Shown here: in pieces, positions 50,919-59,796 of the stretch
How the letters are laid out: every line of letters begins with the position of its first letter
Position numbering within the stretch: the stretch's first letter is position 1
Assembly: GCF_008000815.1 (NCBI RefSeq)
Contig: NZ_CP042806.1
Span: forward strand, 3,472,001-3,536,000
Reading direction: 5' to 3'
Source of the DNA: Terriglobus albidus
Lineage (GTDB): Bacteria; Acidobacteriota; Terriglobia; Terriglobales; Acidobacteriaceae
Length of the DNA: 64,000 nucleotides
Program-made: the position numbers and the translations under genes
Notes under the pieces: model-generated
Seen by the model: the letters and a program-made list of their open reading frames with translations, nothing else
What the model was told of the DNA's origin: nothing
The model's database searches: none

Positions 50919-50968
50919 CGGTCGAAGTGCCTCCGTTTATGTCGCAAGTATTGTCACAGAACCGGCGG

Positions 50969-51856
50969 CTACGGTTTCGGATGCGGAGCCGTGATCGGCG
51001 AGCAGCATGGCGTCATCACGGGAGTGAACTCCATCAGCTCCGTGCGTGTACCCTCATCGTCGTAAGAGTTGAACTGCCACTTTCCGTCACGGCCAATTTG
51101 CATGGGGCTGTGTTCGGTGCTGAGGCGGTCCTGCGCCGCCAGTGTTGAGACGGCCTGCTCCATATTCACCACGCCGATGGAGTAGTGGTTCATCACGCCC
51201 GCCTGTTTCTGCGTCAGCTCCTGGCCCTCGCGCGGCAACATGTACTCCACCCACTCGTTGGCCTCGGGTGTCTGTTGCGAGACCCAGGAAGTGCGACCGT
51301 CGGTGCCACCTCCGTACCAGTAGGGCCGGAAGTTGAGAATCTCACGATAGAAGGTGTCTTCTTTTGCCCGGTCATGCACGACCATTCCGACGTGGATGAT
51401 CCTTGTTCCGATCGGCTGAGCGCCGCTAAGGTCTGCCTTTCCGGGCTGTACAAATTCCACCGTGTTACCTTCGGGATCTTTTACCGAAAAGGTCTTCGAT
51501 CCATCATTCAGTGTCTGAACCGTTGCCGGAACCTCGACGCGCTTTGCCGCGAGATACGACCGCAAGCCAGCGGCATCGACCGTTTTGTAGGCAAGGTGAT
51601 CCAGACGGGAAATGCCGGCCTGTGCGGGCAGAGGTAGAACTTCTACAAACTGCGTCGCGTTGACGTAATAACGAGTGCCGGCCGAATTCTCCGGATCCGA
51701 GGCTTTCTTCAAACCCATGTCATGTTCGTAATATCGCTGTGCGGCAGCCATATCGTGCGCATAAATGGCAATATGCGAGATGCCGTTGATCGCGGGCCGC
51801 TGCTGCGCCGCGAGGGGTAGAGTGCCGAGAAGGAGGAGTAGGGTGGGTGCCTTCAT
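50969..51856 (-). CDS. Exported double-VOC-domain protein
   Basis: A 295-aa protein with a signal peptide (MKAPTLLLLLGTLPLAAQQ) and two vicinal-oxygen-chelate (glyoxalase/dioxygenase-fold) domains: ISHIAIYAHDMAAAQRYYEHDMG with FSVKDPEGNTVEFVQPG, and IIHVGMVVHDRAKEDTFYREIL with EGTRTELMEFTPV. Metal-ligand His and Glu positions are present in both halves, so it could bind a divalent metal. No specific reaction is predictable; export is unusual for the fold. The ATG at 51856 gives a clean signal peptide; a longer frame reaches 51940 without a better start. It is 50 bp from the DUF1080 gene. Confidence 0.85.
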   Translation of the reverse strand: MKAPTLLLLLGTLPLAAQQRPAINGISHIAIYAHDMAAAQRYYEHDMGLKKASDPENSAGTRYYVNATQFVEVLPLPAQAGISRLDHLAYKTVDAAGLRSYLAAKRVEVPATVQTLNDGSKTFSVKDPEGNTVEFVQPGKADLSGAQPIGTRIIHVGMVVHDRAKEDTFYREILNFRPYWYGGGTDGRTSWVSQQTPEANEWVEYMLPREGQELTQKQAGVMNHYSIGVVNMEQAVSTLAAQDRLSTEHSPMQIGRDGKWQFNSYDDEGTRTELMEFTPVMTPCCSPITAPHPKP

Positions 51857-51977
51857 AGCGCAACCATCATAGCCTGTTGTTGTTTCGTCGGCTAGATTGA
51901 CCGTCAATTGCATGGTTAAGATATGGCGACCCCGTCCCACCCGGAGTCGCCATATCGTTGTATCGAGTCGAGGTCAG

Positions 51978-53792
51978 TTATTGAGGGAAGTTGCCTCCCA
52001 GGGGAAGATTGAAGCTGCAGACGTTGTCCGTACCAACCTCCGCATGCAAAATGGCGTGGTCGAGCGTGGTGTCAGTCAACCGGAATTTGTAGCCGGAAGC
52101 GATCTGCACCTGTGATCCGCCGTCGGGCGTGACATAAGCGTCGTAGGTCTGGTTGGGAATGTTGAGAACCATCCAGAAGCTGTACTTCGTTCCACCGGTG
52201 TAGGGAATCGAGTTTACGGCCGCATAGCCGCCAACGTTGCCGTTGTAGGCGTCAATGAAGCCAGAGGGATTGAAGCGCACAATGGCCGCAAGCTGTGCAT
52301 ATGCGGCCGGTGTGCCGCTGCTGAGGCCGACAACCGTATTGGCGTTATTTTGCGACGGCGTTGCGTTGAACTTCACCGTAGGAGAGCCGGTCTGCGCAAT
52401 ATACGCGATGTTGTTCCAGGATGAGTTGTTTGCCTGTGTACAGACCTCTGCCGAGTGCGTCAGCGCCTCGAACAAGGTCATGTGATTGCCGTGGTCGGTA
52501 TCCTGGGCAAGGTTTAGGCCGTTGTTCTGGATCCAGTTATAGGTATTCGCGGTGCCGTGCTGGCCGCTTGTGCCGTGCTGGTTTTGCATAGCGGCGACAT
52601 TCAGGCGGTTATGGTAGGCGTTGTAGCCGATGACATACGTAGCGCCGTAACCCAGCTTGATCTGGTTGATACCAACTCCGCCGGAGCTGGTGCAGAAGTC
52701 GAAGGGCGCGGTGATGATATTGTTCTGGCCAGGGTTCTGGGCTTCGAGGCCTGCGATAAGGTTCAGCGCGCCGACGATCCGGTCTTCCGCTTTGACCTGC
52801 GCTCCGGTCTCTGTGGAGTTGCTTGTGTCGGTGTAGAGCTCGCCGCCCTGGATCCAATCGGTCTCCGCGGCCATCATCGTTGAGGAGATGCTGTCTTCGG
52901 TATGTGTAAGGTCCCGGCAGGTCTCCTGATTTACGTTCTCCGTGGAAGAGTTGAAGATGCTTTGGCCGAACCAGCTTGGATTGCCGCGTGGCGAAGCTGC
53001 ATGACTGGAGCCGTCGATCGCATTGAGATAGAAGAGATCAGGAACCCTGCCCAGCCACATAGTGCGTGCCTGATTAAGCAGTGAGCGGTTCTCGGTCAAG
53101 ACGGCGATCTGCATGGTGCCGTCGATCATACTCATGTCCCAGTTCCCATTGACTCCCGAGCCATTCTGGATAACGGGTTGATAGACATTGATCAGCATGT
53201 TCTTGAAGTTGGTGAAGCTGGTGCTGGACCATCCGGAACTGGCGCCTGAGGAGGTGCGGCCGTAGTAGAGGATCTCCGCTGCGCGTGGCCACTTCTCGGC
53301 GTCCCAGCCGGACTGTAACGGGCCGTTGGAGCAGTCGGTGCCACTCGGGCAGGAAAGACCGTTGGTTCCGGCATAGCCCTGAAAGCTTGCCCAGGCGTTC
53401 ATGATGTTCATTGCATTGTTGGCGTATGTCTGGTTACCGGTGATGTACCAGAGCAACGCCTGGACATAGGCCGCATTGGAATCATTATCGGCAGCCTGGC
53501 AGCCATGGTTGGGGTTGGAGTTTGATCCGCACTGGCTGATGCCTCCAGGGTAATAACCCTGGACGGTGTAGGTGGTGGACCCGTAAGCGGAGGCCATGGC
53601 TTTATTGACCTGACTGCCAACTGTGGCGTTTCCGTTCTGATAAGCAGTGCGGGTGGCAAGCAGCTGTTGTGGGCTTACGACGATACCCGGATGAACCCAT
53701 GTCTGGGCAGTGGCAATGGTACTGGCAAAAGCGACGGCGCAAGCGATGGCGAAGGCCAGAGCCATAGGCCTGCCGATGGGAGTGATTCTCAT
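51978..53792 (-). CDS. Secreted alginate-lyase-family protein
   Basis: A 604-aa exported protein. It has a signal peptide (about 1-29) and an alpha/alpha-toroid of the alginate lyase superfamily: YVQALLWYITGNQTYANNAMNIMNAWA, then NGNWDMSMIDGTMQIAVLTEN (catalytic-region Asn/Trp), QETCRDLTHTEDSIS with candidate His, and YNAYHNRLNVAAMQNQ. The final 150 residues form a separate beta-rich module that may bind carbohydrate. The family cleaves uronic acid polymers by beta-elimination; the exact polymer is not certain. AGAGGAG precedes the ATG at 53792. A perfect TAAACAA/TTGTTTA dyad lies about 110 bp upstream. Confidence 0.85.
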   Translation of the reverse strand: MRITPIGRPMALAFAIACAVAFASTIATAQTWVHPGIVVSPQQLLATRTAYQNGNATVGSQVNKAMASAYGSTTYTVQGYYPGGISQCGSNSNPNHGCQAADNDSNAAYVQALLWYITGNQTYANNAMNIMNAWASFQGYAGTNGLSCPSGTDCSNGPLQSGWDAEKWPRAAEILYYGRTSSGASSGWSSTSFTNFKNMLINVYQPVIQNGSGVNGNWDMSMIDGTMQIAVLTENRSLLNQARTMWLGRVPDLFYLNAIDGSSHAASPRGNPSWFGQSIFNSSTENVNQETCRDLTHTEDSISSTMMAAETDWIQGGELYTDTSNSTETGAQVKAEDRIVGALNLIAGLEAQNPGQNNIITAPFDFCTSSGGVGINQIKLGYGATYVIGYNAYHNRLNVAAMQNQHGTSGQHGTANTYNWIQNNGLNLAQDTDHGNHMTLFEALTHSAEVCTQANNSSWNNIAYIAQTGSPTVKFNATPSQNNANTVVGLSSGTPAAYAQLAAIVRFNPSGFIDAYNGNVGGYAAVNSIPYTGGTKYSFWMVLNIPNQTYDAYVTPDGGSQVQIASGYKFRLTDTTLDHAILHAEVGTDNVCSFNLPLGGNFPQ

Positions 53793-53899
53793 GCAGATGC
53801 TCCTCTAAGTTGTGTGAGATGCGATGGTGCCGAAGCTGGCCAGCTTTGAGCGGCACCATAGGAGCATTGCCAAAAGATAAATGTCAAGTACGAACTAAA

Positions 53900-53917
53900 T
53901 AAACAATCGGTTGTTTA
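53900..53917. promoter_or_regulatory. TAAACAA-TCGG-TTGTTTA operator-like palindrome
   Basis: A perfect 7-bp inverted repeat with a 4-bp centre, 108 bp upstream of the alginate-lyase-family start and 63 bp from the ADOP stop on the same strand. Its compact symmetry is typical of a dimeric repressor site, for example TetR- or GntR-family. No such regulator is encoded nearby. Confidence 0.5.
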
Positions 53918-53979
53918 GAAGAGTCTATCGCTACTTCAAAAATGAGACGATTCGAGGTTAGGTTCGGCGGGCAACACAA

Positions 53980-56511
53980 TTATTCAATCCTCAGAGCCTC
54001 GACAGGATTGATTGACGCCGCACGTCTTGCCGGAACCAGGCCTGCGACGCAGGCCGCCAGGCCAAGCACCGCGAGCGCTCCCAGCAGGACGCCGGGGTCC
54101 ACACCTGTGACCTGGTAGAGCTGCGAACGAACGAAACGCACGCACACCAGTGTGGCCGGAACGCCGATGGCCAGGCCGATGATCACCTGCAGGATGGCGC
54201 CGCGCAGAATCATCGCCATCACGCCACCTCTGTCGGCGCCCAGAGCCATGCGGATACCGATCTCATTCGTCCTGCGTACGACCGTGTATGCCGTTACGCC
54301 ATACAGCCCGATCGCCGCCAGTAACAATGCCAGTCCGCCAAACATCATGGTCAACCGCGAGAGCAGCCTCTCCTCGGTGAAGCGGTCAGCGATCTGTTCG
54401 TCAAAGGTCTGGAACTTTACCACGGTGAGGTTCGGATTGATAGCGGCGAGAGTGCGTCTCGCAATCGTCTCCATCTCATGGATGGGCCGGTCGGTCTGCA
54501 GTACCAGTGCCCCGGCATAGAGATTGAGGTCGTCCTCAATGGGACCATCCGTTGCTACCCGTTGCAGGGTTGGAAGAAAGACCATCAGATGGTCTGTCCA
54601 TCGCACCGTGGTGTAGGTCGTATCCTGCACCACACCGACGATCTCATAATCGCCTGAGTGCGATTCGGCTGTGCCAATGCGTCGGCCGATCGGGTTGGTG
54701 TCTCCGAAGAACTTCTTCGCGAATGACTGGTTTACCACGGCAACTCTGGGGGCGGTCGGCGTGTCACCGATGCCGATGTTTCGCCCGGCCAACAGCTTGG
54801 TTCCGACTGAGTCGAAGTACTCCGGACTGACACGTATTACCGAGGCGCCGTGGCTAACATTCAGCAAGCCTTCCGCGTTCCAACCCCAGCCGTTGTTGTT
54901 GTCTTCCATCGGTGTATAGCTTGTAATGCCAACTTTCTGTATCCCAGGAATCGCGTGGAACCTGTCCTCCATCTCGCGATATAAGGCCTCAAGCTGTGTC
55001 TGCTTGTAGCCGGCAGCCTGCGGGTTGATGTGGACGATATAGCGGTTCCGTGTTTCCAGTTTCATGTCGGTGTTCTCGAGCTTGCGCAGACTTTGTGCGA
55101 AGAGTCCTGCGCCGACCAGAAGCACAAACGAAAGGGCGGCCTGTGTGATCACCAGCACCTTCTGCAATTTTGAAGTTCCGCCGGTTGTTGTCCTGGAACC
55201 GCTCCGCAGCACATCCGCCGGCTCAGCCCTCGACGCGACAAATGCCGGAGCCAGGCCGAACAATAGCCCGGTCAGTACACTGAGTCCGATGGAAAATGCG
55301 ATGACCGCGGTGGAAGGAGCAGCTTCAATCGGCACGCCGTGTTCGCCTGGAAACGCGAGCGCCAGCAAAGCCCGCGTTCCGCCGTATGCCACTACCAGGC
55401 CGAGAAGGCCACCGATCCCGGAGAGCAAGATACTTTCCGTCAATAGCTGCCGGATCAGACGATCGCGTCCTGCGCCCATGGCCGCGCGTACGGACATCTC
55501 GACCTTCCGCGCCATACCGCGCACCAGCAGCAGATTCGCAACATTCGCGCACGCCACCAGAAGCACAAGTGCCGCGGTCCAGGTCAGCAGGTGGAGATGA
55601 GCGCCGTAGGCTTCCTGCATCCACATAATGCCATTGCCTGCGGGTGTGAGGGTCACATGGGAACGCGCGAGCTTTGTCTTACCGGCCTCAGAGGTAAAGT
55701 TGATGCGTGTCTTGAGTAACGCTTGCCGCAGCTGTGCGCTCAATTTCTCCTGTAACGGAAGAGGTGCTGTTCCTGGTTTTACCCTGCCCACGATATACAG
55801 CCAGTTCGTGTTCGGGTCGTGCACGTAGGGTACGTTCATGATCGAGGGCATGGTCTCGATCGGCAGGTAGTAGTCCGGAGGGGTGGCGACGAGGCGGTCT
55901 CCGTAGAATCCTTTCGGTGCAATGCCGATAATGGCAACCGGCTTGGTATTCACCCAAAATGTTTTGCCCACGATGTCCGGATTTCCATTGAAGTCCCGCT
56001 GCCATGCGGCATAGCTGATTACCGCCGTCATCGGTGCGCCCTTCGTATCATCCGCATCGGTAAACAAGCGCCCGGCATAGGGGCGCAATCCGAAGGTGCG
56101 GAAGTAATTACCGGAGACATACTCACCCATGACCGATTTCGGCAGAGCGCCGGGGTCGTCACCGCGCACGGTAACAGGACGGAAGGTGAAGCCCGCCTGG
56201 ATAGCCGCCAGTTCCACAAACTCCGGGGAGCCTTTCTTCATCTCTTCGTAGGCTTCTGTTGAAAAGAGCGAATAGTCGCCGTCGTTGCGCCAGCCGGAAC
56301 CCACACAGCAGTCGTTTATGGCTCCGCCACGCACCAATGCCGACGGATCGGCCGCAGGAAGGCTGCGAAGCAGAATGCTGTTGACCAGGGTGAAGATCGC
56401 CGCATTCGCTCCAATTCCCAACGCCAGAGTGAGCAGCACGGTCACCGTAAACGCAGGCGTTTTCTTTAACTGCCGCAAGGCATAGCGAAGATCCTGAGCA
56501 AAGGTGGTCAT
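53980..56511 (-). CDS. ADOP-type FtsX/MacB permease without prefix
   Basis: An 843-aa permease with two MacB_PCD-FtsX units in tandem, like the gene at 17878-20547 but lacking its cytoplasmic prefix domain. It starts directly with TTFAQDLRYALRQLKKTPAFTVTVLLTLALG, runs through ARKVEMSVRAAMGAGRDRLIRQLLTES in the first FtsX domain, and ends with NEIGIRMALGADRGGV and RRAASINPVEALRIE. No ATPase is encoded with it. The cargo is unknown. The ATG at 56511 has GGAGGAG eight bases upstream, so the longer frame from 56541 is not preferred. It lies downstream of the sensor kinase with a gap of about 420 bp, so it is probably a separate unit. Confidence 0.9.
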   Translation of the reverse strand: MTTFAQDLRYALRQLKKTPAFTVTVLLTLALGIGANAAIFTLVNSILLRSLPAADPSALVRGGAINDCCVGSGWRNDGDYSLFSTEAYEEMKKGSPEFVELAAIQAGFTFRPVTVRGDDPGALPKSVMGEYVSGNYFRTFGLRPYAGRLFTDADDTKGAPMTAVISYAAWQRDFNGNPDIVGKTFWVNTKPVAIIGIAPKGFYGDRLVATPPDYYLPIETMPSIMNVPYVHDPNTNWLYIVGRVKPGTAPLPLQEKLSAQLRQALLKTRINFTSEAGKTKLARSHVTLTPAGNGIMWMQEAYGAHLHLLTWTAALVLLVACANVANLLLVRGMARKVEMSVRAAMGAGRDRLIRQLLTESILLSGIGGLLGLVVAYGGTRALLALAFPGEHGVPIEAAPSTAVIAFSIGLSVLTGLLFGLAPAFVASRAEPADVLRSGSRTTTGGTSKLQKVLVITQAALSFVLLVGAGLFAQSLRKLENTDMKLETRNRYIVHINPQAAGYKQTQLEALYREMEDRFHAIPGIQKVGITSYTPMEDNNNGWGWNAEGLLNVSHGASVIRVSPEYFDSVGTKLLAGRNIGIGDTPTAPRVAVVNQSFAKKFFGDTNPIGRRIGTAESHSGDYEIVGVVQDTTYTTVRWTDHLMVFLPTLQRVATDGPIEDDLNLYAGALVLQTDRPIHEMETIARRTLAAINPNLTVVKFQTFDEQIADRFTEERLLSRLTMMFGGLALLLAAIGLYGVTAYTVVRRTNEIGIRMALGADRGGVMAMILRGAILQVIIGLAIGVPATLVCVRFVRSQLYQVTGVDPGVLLGALAVLGLAACVAGLVPARRAASINPVEALRIE

Positions 56512-56932
56512 TGCGAGCACTCCTCCGTGAACAAAGAACACAACTGCATGTGGATGGCCATGCGTTTCATCGTCATTGACTCCGAAAAATCAAAGACTTC
56601 AATAGCCGAGTTACCCGCAGTCATGTCCGGAAGTGAAATCATACGTCCAGTTACGGACAGTGCGATCTGGGGTGTGCATCAAACTCCTGTCGTCAGCGCC
56701 GGAGCAGATTTTTTCGAGCTCTAGGAGCGAGGAGAGAACTGTAGCTGGCCTACTGGAACGACGAGTGACGAAGGGATCGGGAAAATCTGCCCCGGCCCTC
56801 CGAGTTGCGGCGCAAATTGACCCACACTTCGTTGTCGGCCTCGACTGTGGACCCGCCACAGCCTTCGGGCCTCCGCCTCGTCTGGACCAATTTGCGCCAG
56901 CAACGCTGACGATAGGAGTTTGATGACACACC
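56512..56932. other. 421-bp gap without a supported gene
   Basis: Between the ADOP start and the sensor kinase stop. Overlapping frames of 96 codons (+) and 107 codons (-) are open here, but neither has a recognisable domain, a good Shine-Dalgarno or natural amino-acid use. It probably holds the promoter of the ADOP gene and the end of the upstream operon. I see no clear hairpin terminator or operator in it. Confidence 0.5.
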
Positions 56933-58381
56933 CTAGGACTTATTTGCGCTGTTCACAGCCATCTGAGGGAATGATCGTTCGGCTGTACCCGCGGGCAGCC
57001 GCACCTCAGCGACGCAGCCTGTCACTCCGTCAGTACGGTTCGCCAGCCGTACCGCTCCTGCATGTCCTTCGGCGATCTGCTGCGCGAGTACCAGGCCGAT
57101 GCCTGTCCCGGTAGGTTTAGTGGTGTAAAAGGGCACAAACAGGTTGCTCGCATTGCTCAGCCCCGGACCGTTATCGAGGATGGAGATGGTGACTTCATCG
57201 TCAACTCGCCGCCATGTGATCGATACGCTTGCGGAGGTTGCATTCTCTGCATCCGGACCTAAAGCGGCCTCGGTTGCGTTACGCACAAGATTGATCAGGG
57301 CCTGCTGCAACTGGTCGGCGTCGGCTTGGATGACGCACTCTTCGCCATCGATCACACGTACGCGAAGGCGGGTTTCCAGCTTGGCGACTCTCAGAATCAG
57401 GCTATTTATCTCCACCGGAGCAAGCCGAGGAGCGGGCAAGCCCATGAGCTGCCGGTAGGCCTGGAGAAAACGATTGAGCGACTCGGAGCGGTTTTCAATG
57501 ATCTCCAGGCCGCGATCGAAGTCTTCCAGGTCCGTAGCGCTGATGCCCGGCCGCAACTGTCCGCGCAAACTGGCGGCGATGGACTTGATTGGCGTGAGAG
57601 AGTTGTTGATCTCATGGCCGAGCACGCGGATAAGCCGTTTCCATGCCAGCCGCTCTTCTTCTCTTAACGCCGAACTGACGTCTGCCAGCACCAGCAGTTG
57701 ATGGGGAATGCCGTGAAGACGAAAGCCGGTGCGCTTCACCATCCATCGGCCGGGCTGGGCTCCGGTATCCATCGTCAGCAGATCTTCATCGGCAGCGCCG
57801 GCAAAGCGTTCCAGGCCAAGCTCTCGGGCGGTGTGTCCGAGGGCCGTGCGTATCTTCAGGCCGAAGACGTGTTCTGCCGCCGTATTCAGCAGCTTCAAAC
57901 GTCCCTCAGGATCGAAGGCCATGACTGGTGAGTGCATGGAATCGACGACACGCTCGACAAGCGCAATCGCCTCCAGAGCGCCGGCCCTCTGCGACTGCAA
58001 CATATTGGCCAGGGCATTGATCTCGATCGCAAGGTCGCCGATCGCATCCTCGCGCCGTGCACCTCGCGCGCGGAACGAATAATCATCTTCTCGTAACGCT
58101 GCTACCACGTTGGTAAGGGTTTGCAGGGGCCGCGTGATCTGCTCCATCGCGATGGAGGTGAGAAAGGCCCAGAGCAGTAGATAGAAGGTGAGCAGGATCA
58201 CCGTCACAATCCCATCGACGGCATTGGCGTACAGCAGCCACCAACAGAGAACCAGGCCGGGAGCTCCGAAGATCCAGAAGAGCACCCGCAGGCGCGACTC
58301 AAAGCCCAACCGTTTCTTCGAGCGCTGCAACGGAATGCGTTGTATCGTTGGTCCGCTTGCGGGCTGGTGCTCAGAGTCCAT
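56933..58381 (-). CDS. NtrY-like membrane sensor histidine kinase
   Basis: A 482-aa kinase. Two N-terminal membrane helices (LRVLFWIFGAPGLVLCWWLLYA and VTVILLTFYLLLWAFLTS) are followed by a HAMP domain (about 78-130), a PAS domain (about 140-235), a HisKA domain with RVLGHEINNSLTP (phospho-His near 255), and a HATPase domain with N box NLVRNATEAAL, G1 DNGPGLS and G2 GTGIGLVLAQQ. The N-E-I-N-N-S-L-T-P H-box and the HAMP-PAS layout are typical of NtrY-type kinases. It overlaps the NtrC-type regulator gene by 11 bp and is therefore its partner. The signal is unknown; with a very short periplasmic loop it probably senses the membrane or a cytosolic cue. Confidence 0.92.
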   Translation of the reverse strand: MDSEHQPASGPTIQRIPLQRSKKRLGFESRLRVLFWIFGAPGLVLCWWLLYANAVDGIVTVILLTFYLLLWAFLTSIAMEQITRPLQTLTNVVAALREDDYSFRARGARREDAIGDLAIEINALANMLQSQRAGALEAIALVERVVDSMHSPVMAFDPEGRLKLLNTAAEHVFGLKIRTALGHTARELGLERFAGAADEDLLTMDTGAQPGRWMVKRTGFRLHGIPHQLLVLADVSSALREEERLAWKRLIRVLGHEINNSLTPIKSIAASLRGQLRPGISATDLEDFDRGLEIIENRSESLNRFLQAYRQLMGLPAPRLAPVEINSLILRVAKLETRLRVRVIDGEECVIQADADQLQQALINLVRNATEAALGPDAENATSASVSITWRRVDDEVTISILDNGPGLSNASNLFVPFYTTKPTGTGIGLVLAQQIAEGHAGAVRLANRTDGVTGCVAEVRLPAGTAERSFPQMAVNSANKS

Positions 58382-59777
58382 ACTTTTCGATACGGCGATA
58401 GAGCGCTCCGCGGCTTAGGCCCAGGGCATCTGCTGCGTGGCTCACATTCCCGTTCGCACGGGCAAGCGCCTTCCGAATAAGAATAGCCTCAACCGCTTCA
58501 AGGCTCATATCGTCTAGGCTCTGCGAAGCAGAGCTGCGGTGCTGCGCCTGCAGACCAAGGTTTGAAGCTTCAATCCGCGTTCCTCTTGCCATCAGAACCG
58601 CGCGTTCCACCGTATGGTCCAGCTCCCGGACATTGCCGGGCCAGCCGTATTGCAGCATTTGCTGCAGTGCATTGGCTTCGAAGCCCTCAAGCTGGCGGCG
58701 ATAGCGCGTAGCGTACTTTGCGAGGAAGTGGGCCGCCAGTGCGGGAATATCCTCGCGGCGATCCCGCAGTGGGGGAAGGGAGATCTCGACGGTATTCAGC
58801 CGGAAGAGCAGGTCTTCGCGGAATCGGCCGGCTTCGCATTCGGCTCGCAGGTCGGCATTGGTCGCCGACAGCATACGTACGTTCACCTTCTGGGTGCGTG
58901 ACGATCCAACGCGCTCCATCTCTCCAGTCTCAAGCACGCGCAGAAGTTTGGCCTGCTGGCGGACGGGGATATTGGCGATCTCGTCCAGGAAGAGCGTTCC
59001 GCCGCTGGCCAGCTCAAACCGTCCGATACGGTCGGTACGGGCATCGGTGAAGGCGCCTTTCACGTGGCCGAACAACTCACTTTCGAAGGTGCCTTCGGGA
59101 AGCGCGCCCGTATTGACGGCGACTATCGCGCGATCGGAGCGAGTTGAGAGGCGATGCAATGTCTGGGCGACGACTTCCTTGCCAGTGCCGTGTTCGCCGG
59201 TGATCAGCACATTGGCGTCGGAGGGGCCGATGCGTGCCATCATCTCGACCACACCGCGCATGGCTGGCGCCGAAGCGATGAAGTCCGGGGCGCCTGAGGT
59301 GCGAAGAAGGCGGTTTTCTGCCTCGAGCCGCTGCATACGCCGCTGGCTGCGGTAGAGCTCTGTCTGCGTGCGGAGAACGCTCAGCAGACGGGCGTTCTCC
59401 CAGGGCTTCTGAATAAAGTCGCTGGCTCCCCGGCGCATGGCTTCCACGGCAAGGTCGATGTTTCCCCATGCCGTCATGACGATGACCGGAAGCTGAGCGT
59501 CGATCTCTTTGATGCGGGCAACCAGTTCCAATCCTTCCTGGCCGGAGGTGGTGTCACGCTCGTAGTTCAGATCGATGAGGACGCCATCGAACTCCTCATG
59601 CGCAATCGCTTCCAGTGTCAGTGCCGGCGTCCGAACCAGCTCCAGATCGTAGCCTTCGGGTTTGAGCAGCAGGCGAATGGCCTCGAGAATATGCGGCTGA
59701 TCATCGGCGACAAGTAGTTTGCCGGCCGGCTTTCGATCCGATCCCTTCGCATCTGAAACCATCACAGCCTCTGCCAT
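58371..59777 (-). CDS. NtrC-family sigma-54-type response regulator
   Basis: A 468-aa three-domain regulator. The receiver (about 20-135) has acidic pair Asp25/Asp26, phospho-acceptor Asp69 and MTAWGN. The AAA+ domain (about 165-400) has Walker A GEHGTGKE, the sigma-54 contact loop reading GAFTDA rather than GAFTGA, GGTLFLDEI (Walker B) and FREDLLFRLN. A Fis-type HTH ends the protein (NGNVSHAADALGLSRGALYRRIEKYGL). It would activate sigma-54 promoters when phosphorylated by the kinase encoded immediately downstream (overlap 11 bp). The TolC gene stops 19 bp upstream, so the two-component pair is the tail of the efflux operon and could autoregulate it. Confidence 0.93.
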   Translation of the reverse strand: MAEAVMVSDAKGSDRKPAGKLLVADDQPHILEAIRLLLKPEGYDLELVRTPALTLEAIAHEEFDGVLIDLNYERDTTSGQEGLELVARIKEIDAQLPVIVMTAWGNIDLAVEAMRRGASDFIQKPWENARLLSVLRTQTELYRSQRRMQRLEAENRLLRTSGAPDFIASAPAMRGVVEMMARIGPSDANVLITGEHGTGKEVVAQTLHRLSTRSDRAIVAVNTGALPEGTFESELFGHVKGAFTDARTDRIGRFELASGGTLFLDEIANIPVRQQAKLLRVLETGEMERVGSSRTQKVNVRMLSATNADLRAECEAGRFREDLLFRLNTVEISLPPLRDRREDIPALAAHFLAKYATRYRRQLEGFEANALQQMLQYGWPGNVRELDHTVERAVLMARGTRIEASNLGLQAQHRSSASQSLDDMSLEAVEAILIRKALARANGNVSHAADALGLSRGALYRRIEKYGL

Positions 59778-59796
59778 GTATCCAGTCCCAACTCGT

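Noticed and set aside
56611-56931. Overlapping open frames of about 96-107 codons on both strands in the gap before the ADOP gene
   Set aside because: No recognisable domain, no good ribosome binding site, and low-complexity Arg/Ser/Pro-rich composition typical of GC-rich non-coding frames.
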